Shown: one piece after another, positions 35,548 through 48,035 of the stretch | Position numbering within the stretch: position 1 is the first letter of the stretch | How the letters are laid out: each line of letters starts with the position of its first letter | NCBI GenBank assembly: GCA_950295325.1 | Contig: OX485804.1 | Location: forward strand, 186,001 to 250,000 | DNA from: Polytrichum commune | Taxonomy: Eukaryota > Streptophyta > Polytrichopsida > Polytrichales > Polytrichaceae | Direction of reading: 5' to 3' | DNA length: 64,000 nt | Translations under genes and position numbers: made by a program | The notes under the pieces: generated by a model | Databases searched by the model: none | Told to the model about the DNA's origin: nothing | Seen by the model: the letters and a program-made list of their open reading frames with translations, nothing else

Positions 35548-36335
35548 CAAGTTCTTCGTTAGGCAACTTATGTCACCTTCATTAGTTGATGTCATGTTTT
35601 GAGGTTAATTGTTCTAATGCATGAGAACAAAACTGCGTTGATGGCTATCGTCTTGGGTTTTTTTTTATGTCTAAGAGTTTTTAATGATAATTTCATTTAG
35701 TACTTTTCATGGGTTCAAAAGATCTACCCATAAATGCTTTGCTTAAGTCTTAAATGCCCATGTAGAGCATGTGATAAGTGAATCTATGTTACTATATAGC
35801 AAAAGAAAACATTTAGTTAAACATTTGGAATTGTGCCATGTGGTATTGAGCAAGTTATACATTATAAGCCTCTATTTACCCAATGATATATGAGCATAAT
35901 TTTTGTCATCACCAAATTCTTTAAGAAAACGTCATGCTCTCTTGTAATTCCTTTCGCTCTTGTACCCATAGACCTCAAATGTTGTTTTTACAATATGTCA
36001 TACCTTCTTATCTCTCTACAAATTTTGTAGAAACTTTCATGTGGTTCCAAGTAATTTATGATATAAAAATGGTTGATTTCAACTTTGTTTAGCCAAATCA
36101 TTCAATCAAAGAAGACATCCCCATGTTGGCATGCATGGGTGGTCACGAAAGCCTTTGAAATGAAAGAACCATACCCCAATCCAACCACTATCCAATCACT
36201 TAGCAAGTCTAATAGCACAAGGTTGGTTCATATTACATTTCTTGACCTCAAACTAGCCCAAGACGATGTACTTTAACAATGCAACAAGGTTCACACGTGG
36301 ATGGAGATGCAAACCGTAATATATATATATATGTA
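35548..36335. other. AT-rich spacer
   Basis: No gene recognised. It lies between the MULE-like element and the hAT-like element. The frame at 36073-36276 has no motif. Confidence 0.4.
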
Positions 36336-36343
36336 TATGTATA

Positions 36344-37107
36344 TAGGGGCCATTCACAGTTGGGGTACTACTTTTGGGACAAAGGACTTAAGGACTTTGT
36401 CGCATTGATCTTGGTTTTTATCATGATTTACTATTATTTGATCAATAAATTTTACATAAATAAGTAGATAGTTCATAAGCTTTATCAAGAAATATTTTTA
36501 TTATTATTTAATAATCACCCTAAACCCTAAACCCTAAACCCTAGGCCACATCAGTGGCATTTTTTTGCTATTTAGGTGTGCATTGGTGGTCAATTATTTC
36601 CTGTTATGTATCTTGGTACCTTGGTAAAAGTGTCATGTGTCCATTCATATAAATTTTTTTGTCCAATTCTAATACTAGACGTTCCTTTTACGTGTGGCCG
36701 TGAGTATATGTATATTTGGACATGTTTGGTGCCACATGTAAAGTTGGGCAATTGCTATTCAATACATATTTGGTTCTATTGGTACACACTTGAACGATGA
36801 GTGTGAGGAAAAAATTTGGGATCGTTTCGATTGATTCTTGTTGTCCTTTTCATTCCTTGATCCTAAGGTGAACAATTAAGACAACACTCCTGAATGTCCT
36901 TTAAGGAATCAAAAGTATATCTTAGATGACCCTATTCCTTCTAAATTAACTTTGTCAGTGTACTCGATATGGAGTATGAAATGTAGGTATGATCCAAAAT
37001 ATGCTTCACAATACAAATCTAAGCATACCAAGCATGTGAAGTTATCCAAAAAAGTCCGTTTTCCGTTAGACGGCCAAAAGTAGTACCCCGACCGTGAATG
37101 GCCCCTA
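36344..37107. mobile_element. hAT-like non-autonomous element with telomere-like repeats inside
   Basis: The inverted ends TAGGGGCCATTCACAGTTGG (left) and, in reverse, TAGGGGCCATTCACGGTCGG (right) continue through a GGGTACTACTTTTGG block, about 36 bp in all. An 8-bp duplication, TATGTATA, flanks the element (36336-36343 and 37108-37115). The insertion is in a TA/TG microsatellite, so the exact borders could slide by a few bases. TAGGGG tips and an 8-bp duplication fit hAT. There is no transposase. It contains CCCTAAA repeats at 36518-36543. Confidence 0.8.
36518..36543 (+). repeat. Telomere-like CCCTAAA repeat, about 3.7 units
   Basis: Tandem CCCTAAA is the plant (Arabidopsis-type) telomere unit. 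It is interstitial, short and inside the hAT-like element. It may reflect repair at a break or a telo-box-like motif carried by the transposon. A two-unit copy also occurs near 59131. Confidence 0.9.
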
Positions 37108-37159
37108 TATGTATATGTATATATATAATTTAATATTCTCTCATTTGACTATCACATTC

Positions 37160-37735
37160 CGAAACCAATTCACCCCGGGGGGGGGGGGGTGACCGGCTGA
37201 AAAGTAAAAACCAATAAGAATAATTATAGGGTGCTTTTAATTCATTGGCAAGAAAATTTATAGAAACTTTGGATCTACCATAGCCTACTAATATTGCGAA
37301 ACATGCCATTATATATAATTTAATATGAGGAAACTCCCACTTTAGGTTTGAGGCAGAAAGAAGTTAGTATGACAAAAATAATAGATGGATTTATATATAT
37401 ATATATGATACATGCAAAATGGATGAAAATTGAACAAGTGGGTTATGATGCGTACACTCTTCTTTCACCAATATATAGCAATGTGGATATACGCCATGCC
37501 ATATTGAAGTCTTAAGTCTTCCTTCGTACGGAACGAGTAAATCAAAAATTTATAAGCAATTTAGCATCTTTTGAAATAATCTAGGTTTTCTTTTATACTT
37601 ACCTATAAGGTGTTGAATATTTGGTGAAGTTTCTTTTTTCTACTAAAGTTCCCTAAAATCCAAATGAGAAGGTCAATAGCCCCCATAAAAATACCCTTTG
37701 TATGCACATGGTTACATAACACAAGAAGGAGTGAC
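37160..37735 (+). repeat. Dispersed repeat family B, copy 1
   Basis: This matches the reverse complement of about 47452-48035. Landmarks are a G run (about 37177), CTTTGGATCTACCATAGCCTA, TCCAAATGAGAAGGT, ATACCCTTTGTATGCACATGGTTACATAACACAAGA and GTGACCCCC. A shorter, diverged related stretch lies at about 39205-39265. It is non-coding with no visible target duplication. Confidence 0.7.
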
Positions 37736-40700
37736 CCCCTGAGAATGCACCACAACCATTATCTTTGATGGTTTTTCAACACTATCATAAGCAACCTTAT
37801 AGTCCTTAATATAGTTATCAATATAGGTTTTTAACTCCTAACCTATAGGAAGAAAAATTGGCCTACATTGTATATTGTCCATTTAGTGTACAAAGGAAAC
37901 TTTGGATGGTAATTAGTGTTTTTCAAAATATATAAACATCCAATATTATTTCTATTAGTAGTAGCTTGCCATGTACTATTGAGTGCCATCTATGCCTCCC
38001 AAACTCCTTGTGATTCATTTTGTTGTAACACTGGGGGAGGTGACTATCGGAATTTTAGAAAACCAAACGTGAAATAATAAAAAATAGGGTCAAATTAATT
38101 AGTTTAGGGTTAATTTAATAATTTCATTAGATCTACAATAGCATTGGGAATTTCCCCCCTACATGAATATATGTAAAATAGGGGTGGTGGATAATGCCTT
38201 CATTTCTGTAATGAGTAGAAAATAAAATAGGGTCATAGACAAAGGATCCCCTTAAAAATATGTAATTGGATCAGTAGAATAATTATAGGTTTGACTACTT
38301 GGATGAAGAATTGTGTAGTTTTTGTTCAAAGCATGTTAGTATGAAGGGAAATGTCAAGGGATTTTTTTGGGGAAAATAATGTATCGGTGCTCCTCAACGG
38401 CTGTTGGGTTTTGCAACGGTGCTGAACATGTGGGACCTCGCTAGATGCTTAGAACCTGACAGCCTCCGCCGTCACCCTAGATTGCTACCTGTGATCAGTT
38501 TTGGTTTTGTCACAACCTCAGTCCTCGATCGTCAAGCTCATGTTTTTTTAAGCATCTTCTAGGGTTTCTTTCATGCAAATTGATGGTGTGGAGTGGCCAC
38601 TTCCTTTGTAATGTTTTCCGCATGTACTTGGTTTAGAGTTTAGGTTGTAAATGTTTGTTACAAGGTTTGAATGGGATTAGAGTTGAATGTGCTTGTGAAC
38701 ATAATTAAAGTAATTGTTTAAAAAATATGTATTTAAATTTGTTATCTTTGAATGCAATCTTGTATTTTTGGAGTAGGTAGTTGTGCAAAATTTCATGTCT
38801 TGTCAAGACTGATTGTATTTCTTGTTTGTTCTCTTTGTGTTTACAACTTGTCTATTTCAACTTGTATATATTGTTATCTCCATGTTTATTGGTAACCCTT
38901 TAACTAATATCCAAGTGCTATTGGTTGTGTTTTGAATGGTTTAGGATTGGTATTATTAACTGAAACCAAATGAATGACAATTTGAACGATATGGAATGTT
39001 TGTTGCTCACATAGTCGGTTTCGTAATGATATAGTATTTTGTCCACTATTTGGTACTTGTATGATTTATAAAAAATATAATGTGCCAAAAATTAGCCTCT
39101 CGAAAAAATTACAAATAAATATAGGGTGCTAAAAAAAACCTCAAAATAGTTATTTAGCTACAAGTAGGGAGATAAAAAAAATATTGAGATGTGCATAATT
39201 ATCCCCCCATTATCGCACGTGGTTACAAAATGTAAGAGGGTGTGATCGCCCCAAATTGTGACAACAACCACTTTGCCAAGTAACCACATACACATAATGC
39301 CCATTCAAAGTATATTGAAAATGTCACAAGAGCTAAACACACACATACATTCTTAAGCTATTTAACCTTCCCGGATGATGTTATTCTTCCTCCATACACT
39401 GCAATACGAATGATATTCTTTCTCAATGTCATTACAACATTGCTTCACAGAATAACCATGTAGGCCCATAATGCTTATTTCAAATCCTACTCTCATATTC
39501 AAAAACTTGTGTAAGCTGGATATACCCATATGTGGTTAACCTTTTTCATCCTTCCCAACCTGTTACAATTCTCAATGTTGTTGCAAGGGTCTCTTTGCAT
39601 AATAAACACGTGGGCCCATTAGTATTGTATCATCGAGCATGCCCTAGTCAAGTTTATAAGTAGGTCCCTTCTCTTTCAAATTTTACAAGACGATGGTATT
39701 CTTCCTCCACACACCCCAACATGGGCATCTCCCATTTCACTAATCGAGGTTCTTCAATAAGTCCTCTACTTTGTAAGCTTGTGCATAAACAATTTAAGAG
39801 TCTCATATTGTGTCCAACGTAAAAAAAAAAAGGTGTACACCACCCATTTCTAAACAATGTGCCTCCATGTGAAGCAATCCATTCACCCATTCTTCACACC
39901 TTTACCTCTTTACCTTTATCACACCCATACTTTACATTGATTATTTACCTTTATCACATTCCACGTACACTCTAAACTCCGTTATATGAACCCCCTTAAT
40001 GTTTTCTTATATCTTGAATTCCTATAGAATGGATGTTTTAAACCGAAATATCACTCTTTATTTTCATGTTTCTCTCCCATATATCATGGGTTGACTCTAT
40101 GTCTTCCGTAATGTCACATGCTACACTAATCCATTCTTATCATGCACCCATGTTAACACTACATAACTCCTTAATATCATGTGCACTTTGGTTATCACAT
40201 GCATGATATTACAGAGTTTAGAATGTATTTGAGACGAGTGCATAAGTATCTACAAACACCACATGGAAGGAGGCTATTCTGCCCTTGGGACCATAGCATG
40301 GGTAGTTAACATTGAGGACACCCATCCAAGCTTACCCATTCTTAGGTTCCTACAATTAATATGAGATGGGCCGGTATCAAGGAGGTTCCACATGTCCATT
40401 TGTTGGATGGGTACAAGATGGACTGGTCCATGTGACTTGAACTTTAGTATTAAAGTCAAGTTCCATGGAGCAAACCAAATGTCATGGTCCAAAATACTCT
40501 TTTGGCTTCATGGAATGAGCTTCATTTTGGCTTCCCAGACTTGAAAGTCTAATTTCATTTTGCCCCCCACATACGATTTCTTGTGGTAACTTATCCCTGG
40601 CCAGGCCACGTTGGATGGGAAAGGTTACCCTTACTAACTGAAGGAATTCACAAAGTGATCCTGAATACGACTGTAGTAAGTTCCTCCGGCTCCCCGCACA

Positions 40701-41644
40701 CGTACAGACTTAAAGGAGACGACGTTGCCTATTTGTGATGCATGATCCACGTTCTCTGCCACTCTCCCTGCCATTCCTTCCAGCTTGTACGATTACGATG
40801 CTTTGCTTCTCCGTCTTCTTGGACAAAGACCTTGACTTTGCCTCCAACTTACCGTGACTTGTTATCCTCGTGCTTCTTCTTAAGTTATGACTCCTTGGCA
40901 CCTGCAGCGCCCTGTACGAACAATGGATCAGGACAGCACTTGGCAGCAGCAATTCATGTTTCATGGACCTTGTCACACTGAAGCTAACTTGCTCCAATTT
41001 GTAATTCTCATCACCATTCTCTCCAGGTCTTTCTTTGGACTGCCTTGGTCAACCCAAAAAGGGCAAGCAAATGCAAAGGGAAACTTTCCGCCAGTCATTT
41101 CCTTGGGTTGCTGTCTCTTGCTACCTTAAAGTTTACCTCCTTACCTTCCTATTTGCTCACCTTCAGGCATCAGGCTACTTATTCATTTATATATATATAA
41201 ATCCTATATACGTGGGGTCAACCCTTAAGATTCCTTTGCGAGAACCTTAAAACAGAACAACATTCATAGGAAACTTTACTAAGTTGGGTCCAAATTCCCT
41301 CTGCAGCACTCTACCCAAGGAAATCACCTTGCGAGGGCTGCTATTTGAATAGGACAGTACGAGAACTACTGGTCATGTAAGTTATATTTTCAGTAAGGAG
41401 TTACTCTGATCGATGTGTAGACTGAGTTTGGCTTACTCACAGCATCTCTTGCTTTTGGGCACACTGTCGAGCTCCAGAACTGCAATGCATTCACACAGAT
41501 GCAGAGCACATGACATTCGATCGGCTCATGCTAGAATACTAAATCCATGCAGATCAAGTGCGTCACTTTCAAGCTGGATTGTGACCTTAATTGAGTTGCA
41601 TGCATGCTTCCGGTGATACGATGCTCTAGTCGTGAGCTGATCCG
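37736..41644. other. Spacer upstream of the lectin receptor kinase gene
   Basis: Up to about 40600 it is AT-rich and without recognisable genes. From about 40600 to 41640 the base composition becomes more balanced, as expected for a promoter and 5' UTR of the downstream gene. A TATA-like TTTATATATATATAAATCC lies at about 41188, about 450 bp before the ATG. Open frames here (40742-40981, 40710-40997, 41035-41250) show no conserved motif and overlap each other. Confidence 0.45.
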
Positions 41645-43948
41645 ATGTCGAGCTTGCACCTGTGGGTGGGCTGCGGCGTCCCCATAGCCGCGGCTTGCAA
41701 TTTGTTGGTGCTCATGTACTCTAGCATATGTCACTTAGTTGCAAGTCAGAACACTAATTTCAGTTTTCCATCGTTCACTTCGGCAGACCAATTCATTCTC
41801 CTGGGAAATGTGAACTACTCTGCAGACGACAGCTCTTTCCTCATCGACTCTGCACAATTACTAGGCTCCGGTGGCAAGCTGCTTTACAAGGAGAAGGTGA
41901 GGGTAACAACTCTAAATTCAACTGGCACAACACTCACCACAGCTTCCTTCAACACCTACTTCACGTTCGAGATCACCACTGCAAATCCAGGGCAGCAGGC
42001 GGGAGATGGATTAGCGTTTGCATTCGCGGCCGACAACCATACTCTAGGAGACGAAGGATCCAACATGTGCCTTCTCAAACAAGCGAATGACGGGTTGGCC
42101 ACGAACAAACTCTTGGCCGTGGAGTTTGACACTTTTCGGAATGTCTATCTCAATGATCCGAGTGACAGCCACATCGGGGTGGATGTGAACAGCATGAATT
42201 CCACAGCACTCTACAATCTGTGTGGAGCAGGAGGACCTACGTCGCAGCAAACAAACTGCTCCTATCTTGCTAACGGCGGGCCGTTCACAACTTGGGTTGA
42301 CTACAATGGGACAGGCCAGACACTCGAAGTGCGGTTCGTGAATGGGACCTATTCCAGCGGAAAGAGACCGGCAAACTTCACGATTCAGGTTCAGAATCTT
42401 GACCTAGGCAACGTGTTCAATGCAGACTACATGTACGTAGGATTCAGCGCAAGCACGGGGTCAGTGAGCGAGGTTCACAAAATAAGGTCCTGGAGCTTCG
42501 TGAGTAGTGGCATGCCGGAGGTTAATCTTCTTGGTGCACCGTCTGGAGCCTTGCCTGCACCTGATCATGCAAGCACTAGAGTTAATGTTGCTGCTCTCAT
42601 TTCTGGCGTTGTGGGAGGGTTGGTAGCATTTGGTATGCTCCTTGTGGTCATCTTCCTCCTGTGTAGACGGAGAGAAATTAACTCCAACTTTAAGAAACAG
42701 CAGCAACCTGAAAATAATCCAACAATGAATTATGTCCTCGGACCTCGAAGGTTTACCTACGCGGAACTCAGCGCGGCGACCAAAAACTTCAGCGAAAGTG
42801 AGCGTTTGGGCAGCGGTGGATATGGAGTGGTCTACAAGGGCATTTTGGAGGCCTCGGGCACCTTGGTAGCCGTGAAGCGCATGAGCCGCGAGTCGCAGGA
42901 AGGCGAAGAGGGCTTCTTAGCGGAGGCATGTAGCATCAGCCAGATTCGCCATCGAAATTTGGTGCAACTGCAGGGATGGTGCCACGAGGATGGACGATTT
43001 CTGCTTGTTTATGACTACATGCCCAACGGAAGTCTGGATCGATGGCTCTTCGAAAATACCCGAGAAGAAAGAAAGGAGGATCAGTTTAAGCACCATAATT
43101 TTGTTCCAGATGTGCTTGCCTGGGATTTGCGGTACCAAATTCTAAGTGGAGTGGCGGCAGCGCTGTCCTACTTGCACGAGGAGTGGAAGCAATGCGTGTT
43201 GCACAGGGACATCAAGTCCAGCAATGTGATGCTGGACGCCGATTTCGAGGCACATCTCGGGGACTTTGGGCTGGCTCGGTTGATGGATCACAAGAAAGTA
43301 GAGTTTACTACTTTGATGGCAGGCACACTAGGGTACATGGCACCAGAGTTGGCCATCACCAACAAAGCCACAAAGGAAACGGACGTCTACAGCTTCGGAG
43401 TGCTGGTCATTGAAGTGGTCTGCGGAAAGAGACCACTGGATTTAGTCACTACGGAGCCTGAGGATATGGTGCTCGTGGATACCGTTTGGCGAGCTCATGA
43501 AGCGGGAAATCTGTTGAGCGTCGCAGACGCAAGGCTAGCAATTACTACTAAAACTCCACTCTCAGCTACGGTCTTCGAGGTTGATCAGGAGGACATGTTT
43601 ATGCAATCTCATGTTTCGCAACTGCGTGACAATGCCATAGACTCCACAAACAGTAGCTGCTATCACTCTTTTTCAGAATTTGTACTACCACTAGAACCCG
43701 ATTCTGTTGCTGAAGAGGACGAGAAGATCGTCACATACCTGCTCCAATTAGGGCTGTTGTGTTGCCATCCAATTCCCGAGGCAAGACCATCAATGCGACT
43801 TGTGAATCAGTCGTTTCACACAAGAGATCTTGGCGTGTTGCCGCCACTTCCCTCCTCCCAGCCTCCAGCGAAGCACTACAAGTGGTTCAGTGATACTCCG
43901 CCATCCGTTCCATCATCGGTAGACTTGCTTTCGACGATGTCCGTGTGA
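41645..43948 (+). CDS. L-type lectin domain receptor-like kinase
   Basis: This is an intact, intronless 767-residue protein. An N-terminal hydrophobic segment (to about residue 34) serves as the signal peptide. A legume-lectin domain covers about 38-285 (FSFPSFTSADQFILLGNVNY; VAVEFDTF-like LLAVEFDTFRN; HIGVDVNSMNS; YVGFSASTGS). A transmembrane helix lies at about 313-338. The kinase domain spans about 382-650, with glycine loop LGSGGYGVVYKG (388), ATP-binding Lys411 in VAVKRM, HRDIKSSN (H520, R521, D522), DFG (540-542) and MAPELA. All key catalytic residues are present, so it should be an active RD kinase at the plasma membrane, sensing extracellular ligands. Relatives act in defence and development, but the ligand is unknown. 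An insert of about 60 residues before the last kinase helices (around 640-690) is longer than in typical family members. The start is the first Met giving a signal peptide. Confidence 0.95.
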   Translation: MSSLHLWVGCGVPIAAACNLLVLMYSSICHLVASQNTNFSFPSFTSADQFILLGNVNYSADDSSFLIDSAQLLGSGGKLLYKEKVRVTTLNSTGTTLTTASFNTYFTFEITTANPGQQAGDGLAFAFAADNHTLGDEGSNMCLLKQANDGLATNKLLAVEFDTFRNVYLNDPSDSHIGVDVNSMNSTALYNLCGAGGPTSQQTNCSYLANGGPFTTWVDYNGTGQTLEVRFVNGTYSSGKRPANFTIQVQNLDLGNVFNADYMYVGFSASTGSVSEVHKIRSWSFVSSGMPEVNLLGAPSGALPAPDHASTRVNVAALISGVVGGLVAFGMLLVVIFLLCRRREINSNFKKQQQPENNPTMNYVLGPRRFTYAELSAATKNFSESERLGSGGYGVVYKGILEASGTLVAVKRMSRESQEGEEGFLAEACSISQIRHRNLVQLQGWCHEDGRFLLVYDYMPNGSLDRWLFENTREERKEDQFKHHNFVPDVLAWDLRYQILSGVAAALSYLHEEWKQCVLHRDIKSSNVMLDADFEAHLGDFGLARLMDHKKVEFTTLMAGTLGYMAPELAITNKATKETDVYSFGVLVIEVVCGKRPLDLVTTEPEDMVLVDTVWRAHEAGNLLSVADARLAITTKTPLSATVFEVDQEDMFMQSHVSQLRDNAIDSTNSSCYHSFSEFVLPLEPDSVAEEDEKIVTYLLQLGLLCCHPIPEARPSMRLVNQSFHTRDLGVLPPLPSSQPPAKHYKWFSDTPPSVPSSVDLLSTMSV

Positions 43949-45802
43949 ATACTGTACAAGCGATTGGTTCGAACAAGAACATACATTGGTAGCACCATAT
44001 TCTCGACATAAACTTTTACCCTGAGACATCAACAATTTCGAAATTTTCCCTGATTGGTCTATTTCACCTTCAATCTCATTCGATCCCAGTGAGTGAAGAT
44101 TATAGCTATTACTTTTGATGATTTTGGCCAGAGCTAACGATCAGCAGCAGGTGCTATGGTGGATCGTGGGCCAACAAAGGGATTCAGTTCATTCACCGGG
44201 GAGCTTCAGTCGAGGTACATGGCCGATTGCTCTTCAGGAGCAGATTAACGTAGTGACAGCAGCGATTATCAGCTCGGCGAATCTCGATGCTGGATGATTG
44301 CAATTGTGAGACCTCTCAATCTGCTCAATCTCGAACAGCACCCTCTTGAGGATCATGGTAAGTAATTTAAAGTGCCGCAGAAGGGACACCATCTTCCCTC
44401 TGGTCGTCTTAAGTTAAGGTTTTCATAAGGAATCGTAAAGGTGGACTCCACCTGCAGCAACAAATTATTGCAATAACAGAAGCGATTATCAGTTTGGAGA
44501 AGCTTGATAATGGTCGTTGCAACTGCGAGACCTCTCAAGATGCTTAATCTCGAACAACATCTTCTCGAGGATTAGGGGAGATTGTTGCACAAGGGACATC
44601 ATTTTTGAGTCTATGTCCTCAGTTTCTTGGGGTGCGTTGTTATTACCATGCAAATCCTAGGTAGGGGAGTAGGTAAGGTTTGGAAAGACCTTGGTGGTCG
44701 TCTTGTTTCAAGGTTTTCACTGGGAATCCCAAGTGTTTGAGGTGTTTATACTTCAGAATGAGCATGGAGAAGATGATAAGTAAGGAGATACTGAGATTAG
44801 TAGGTTGCAGGCGACGCTGAGCCCCCCAAAACGGCGGGGTCCCTCTCAACATTTACCTAAGATAATTTTTAGTTGTTTGAGATTAAGAATGGATAATTTG
44901 GGGAACTGCTTGGTTCTCAAACTCAAACTCAGTCTTAGAGTTGCTCTTTGAATCCTTAATCTAGACTAGAGAAATCCAATATCATATTACACAAGTAATA
45001 TTTAACCTCTCAGTCATATCTTGAATTGAATTGAAAATCTTTATATAAATTTATCAAAAGTGGTTCTTCATTTTGAATGTTGTGCAGATGATAGATTTAT
45101 CAAGCTATGCATATAAAGCTTTGGCCGATGGATTGATTGATTATAGGTTGGAATTTTTTTTGTGTTGCAATCGAGGGCAACAGAAATGAGTGGTATGTCA
45201 GTATGATGGTTTGTAGGTGATAGATTTGTGGTGTACAGTTTGGGGTAGGATCATTGATTACTCTGGAAGAGGTTGAAAGCCTCCATTAGAGGTTTGCCCA
45301 CCAAGCCCAACTGTTCAAACTTGAAACTCATTAGGCATGCACAATCGTGTATAGAGGCAGGTATGAAGGTTGATGGACGCTCTGGTGTCTTGTCAAGTGT
45401 CAAAACAATTTGCACTTCACCGAGTTAGTTACTTTGATAAAGGACAATGAATAACAAATCTCCATAGTGTACAACTATCCACTTGAGCATTCATTCAGGC
45501 ACAAAAATTTCAGCTCAGAGTCCTGATCCTAACGTGGTGCCAATAATATTCTTGCCAAGAAGATTAGTATAGGGAGGGGAAACCAAGCCAAGTAGGGATC
45601 TCCCATTCTCCACCACCACACGTGCTAAAGTGGAGATGATTGGGTGAGGTAATAACAATGTCATTATTTTGTGGAGGTAATCTGAACTAAGTCAATCCCA
45701 CCAACTCCTTTTTTGTACAAATTTTGGAATGTCGTAGGGTAGCCATCACCAAGCTTCCAGCCTGGTCACATACATTTGCACCAAGGTTGGACAAGAATAT
45801 AG
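43949..45802. other. Downstream of the receptor kinase, with a diverged direct duplication
   Basis: A unit starting GCAGCGATTATCAGCTCGG (about 44250) recurs at about 44470 (ACAGAAGCGATTATCAGTTTGG). Both continue with GAGACCTCTCAA and AATCTCGAACA and, less clearly, with GGTCGTCTT further on. The duplication reaches to about 44740 with a period near 220 bp. No gene is recognised. The beginning must include the 3' UTR of the kinase gene. Confidence 0.55.
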
Positions 45803-45810
45803 GTACAATC

Positions 45811-46224
45811 CTCGGGGAGTGCACTTAAAGTTAAGACTAGGAATCACGTGAGTGCGTACTTTTGACCCCCCTATGTATGTACTAAAAAATCATCTAAAAA
45901 TTGTAAAAAAAAAAATGAAGTTTTTAAACACAATCTAAATTTCTTGTTGTATAAATTTCAAAAAAAATCAATTGTAAATATTTTTAAATTGATTTTTGAA
46001 GCAAAAAACAACGCATTTTAGTTCAAACTTCTATCATTTTTTTTAATAATTTTTAAAAACTTTTCGTCCTGAAATTTATACCAAGTGATAGATATATACA
46101 TAATGATTTGGCACTTAAAATTTCTTAATTTAAAAACTATTTTAAGGCCAAGTATTGTAGGGGGTATGCCATTAAAACGCACTCACGTGTATTCCTAATC
46201 TTAACTTTAAGTGCACTCCCCGGG
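45811..46224. mobile_element. hAT-like MITE with 8-bp target duplication
   Basis: This 414-bp unit is flanked by a perfect 8-bp repeat, GTACAATC (45803-45810 and 46225-46232). Its inverted ends (left CTCGGGGAGTGCACTTAAAG, right in reverse CCCGGGGAGTGCACTTAAAG) stay similar for about 45 bp through a CACGTGAGTGCG block. The inside is AT-rich and non-coding. The ends follow the same pattern as 18749-19158 (CxCGGGGAG, then an AAGTT stretch, then CACGTG), so the two probably belong to one superfamily lineage. Confidence 0.88.
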
Positions 46225-46352
46225 GTACAATCATCATATTAAAAATCATCATTAAATAAGTCATGGGTTAGATCACATCTGCCCTGGGCACGCCTCCTTC
46301 ACTACTCGAGTGAAGCCCATGCTCCCTGTCTGCTCCATTCGATTTCGAAAAA

Positions 46353-46622
46353 TAAAATTGCCCTTGCATTCTTGAAGGCCGCTTGTCCATACAACCCATA
46401 TGGAGTGCACATCAACTTCAAGGTCCAAAATCCAATTTATGTGTTCACTACCATTGAGTAATTAAGTAATTGATTGGGTTTTCATTTTCAAAGTGAAACT
46501 GTCAATAAAACATATGATTAATTTGGAAGTCAAAAATATTACCCAACGCTCATTAATACAAAGGTTATAATTTTTTGTGACTTACCATCGAAAAGGTCTT
46601 TGTCATTCTAATTAAATTTGAT
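46353..46622 (+). repeat. Dispersed repeat family A, copy 3
   Basis: The stretch matches 30723-30997 directly and 7740-7997 in reverse (CCCTTGCATTCTTGAAGGCC at the start, TTGTGACTTACC and TCTTTGTCATTCTAAT at the end). Non-coding. Confidence 0.7.
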
Positions 46623-47451
46623 TATGTTTCTTATTTTATGTATAGATTTGGAAGCGTAGTTTTTTATGTTTCACTGAACAACAATTGTATGTAAACCCAA
46701 ATTATCACGTTCCGAGTTGATAAAGTTTTGGAGTATTCATGGGATAAAATCAAGTGAAGATATTTCTAAAGAGAATTGGCACATTTTAGTGGATTTCATA
46801 TTATTGAATTCATCTTCTGATATTGTTGTGTTACTCATTGCAATGCAACACCTCAACAAGTATTTATTATATTTATTATATTTAGTTTTGGGTTTATTAT
46901 ATTTATTTGTCTTCTTTGTTATATATATATATATATTCAATATTTATTAAGTGTACATTGGTTGTTTTAGTCATGTTGAACATTCATTCCTGAAAACCAA
47001 TTTTGTTCATCAATTGTATCGGATGCAAGTTCTTACAAGCTTATTCATTGAAAGCTTCAAAAATTTGTTGACTCTCGATCTGTACAAAGAATGTGTCTCA
47101 AAAAAGATTGCAACATTGTACACGCTTACTCGGGACCGCTAATGGATTACTTGTATAATACAAGTTTCATACCTTACTTCTATTTTTTTAAGTTTCATAT
47201 GTTATATCATATCATTATACTTCATTAAAAAATCATTTTTTCAACACGAGATTGCTGAGGCCAAAGATTTGGCCCAAAAATAATTACCTTGAGCTCACTC
47301 TAGAGCACAACCGGTCTTCTGAAGGTATCATTGAGTTTATGATTGCAATAATACACACTAAACGTGTCAAATTAGACTTATAGCCTTGCATAGTATTTGT
47401 CCATTGCATATGTTTATTTAGGTCCCGATTTTTGGCTCAAGTTAGACGGGT
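46623..47451. other. AT-rich spacer
   Basis: No gene recognised. The frame at 46717-46950 ends in a (TA)n run and looks accidental. Confidence 0.4.
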
Positions 47452-48035
47452 TCAGGGGGGTAACTCCCTCTTGTGTTATGTAATCACATGCGTACAAAGG
47501 GTATTTTAATGGGGCTATTTACCTCCTCATTTGGATTTTGGGGAACCCTTTAAGTAGAAAAAGAACAATTTCACTAAATATTCAACATGTAATTATAAAA
47601 GCAAACCTGGACTATTTCAAATCATGCTAAAATACTTATAAATTTTTGATTTACTTGTTCCGCACGAAGACAAACTTAAGATTCCAATATGGTATGGCGT
47701 ATATTTATGTTATTATATATTGATGAAAGAAGGGTGTACACATCAAAATCCAATCATTCAATTTTCATCCATTTTGCATTTATATGTGAATATATTCTCT
47801 ATAAAAAGTTTAATCCCTGTATTATTTTTCTCACATCCATTTCTTTCTATCTCAAACCTAGAGTGAGGGTTTTTTCCTTATGTTAATTTATATGTAATCA
47901 CATGTTTCGCAATTCAAGTAGGCTATGGTAGATCCAAAGCATTTATAATTTTTCTTGTCAATGAATGAAAAACACCCTATGATTGTTTTCACACGGTTTC
48001 TACTTTTCGGCCAATCCCCCCACCCCCACCCCCCC
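47452..48035 (-). repeat. Dispersed repeat family B, copy 2
   Basis: This is an inverted copy of 37160-37735 (GGGGGTAACTCCCTCTTGTG, TACAAAGGGTATTTT, CTCATTTGGATTTTGGG, TAGGCTATGGTAGATCCAAA, and a C run at about 48018). Unlike the copy at 37 kb it has no hAT-like element next to it. Confidence 0.7.
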
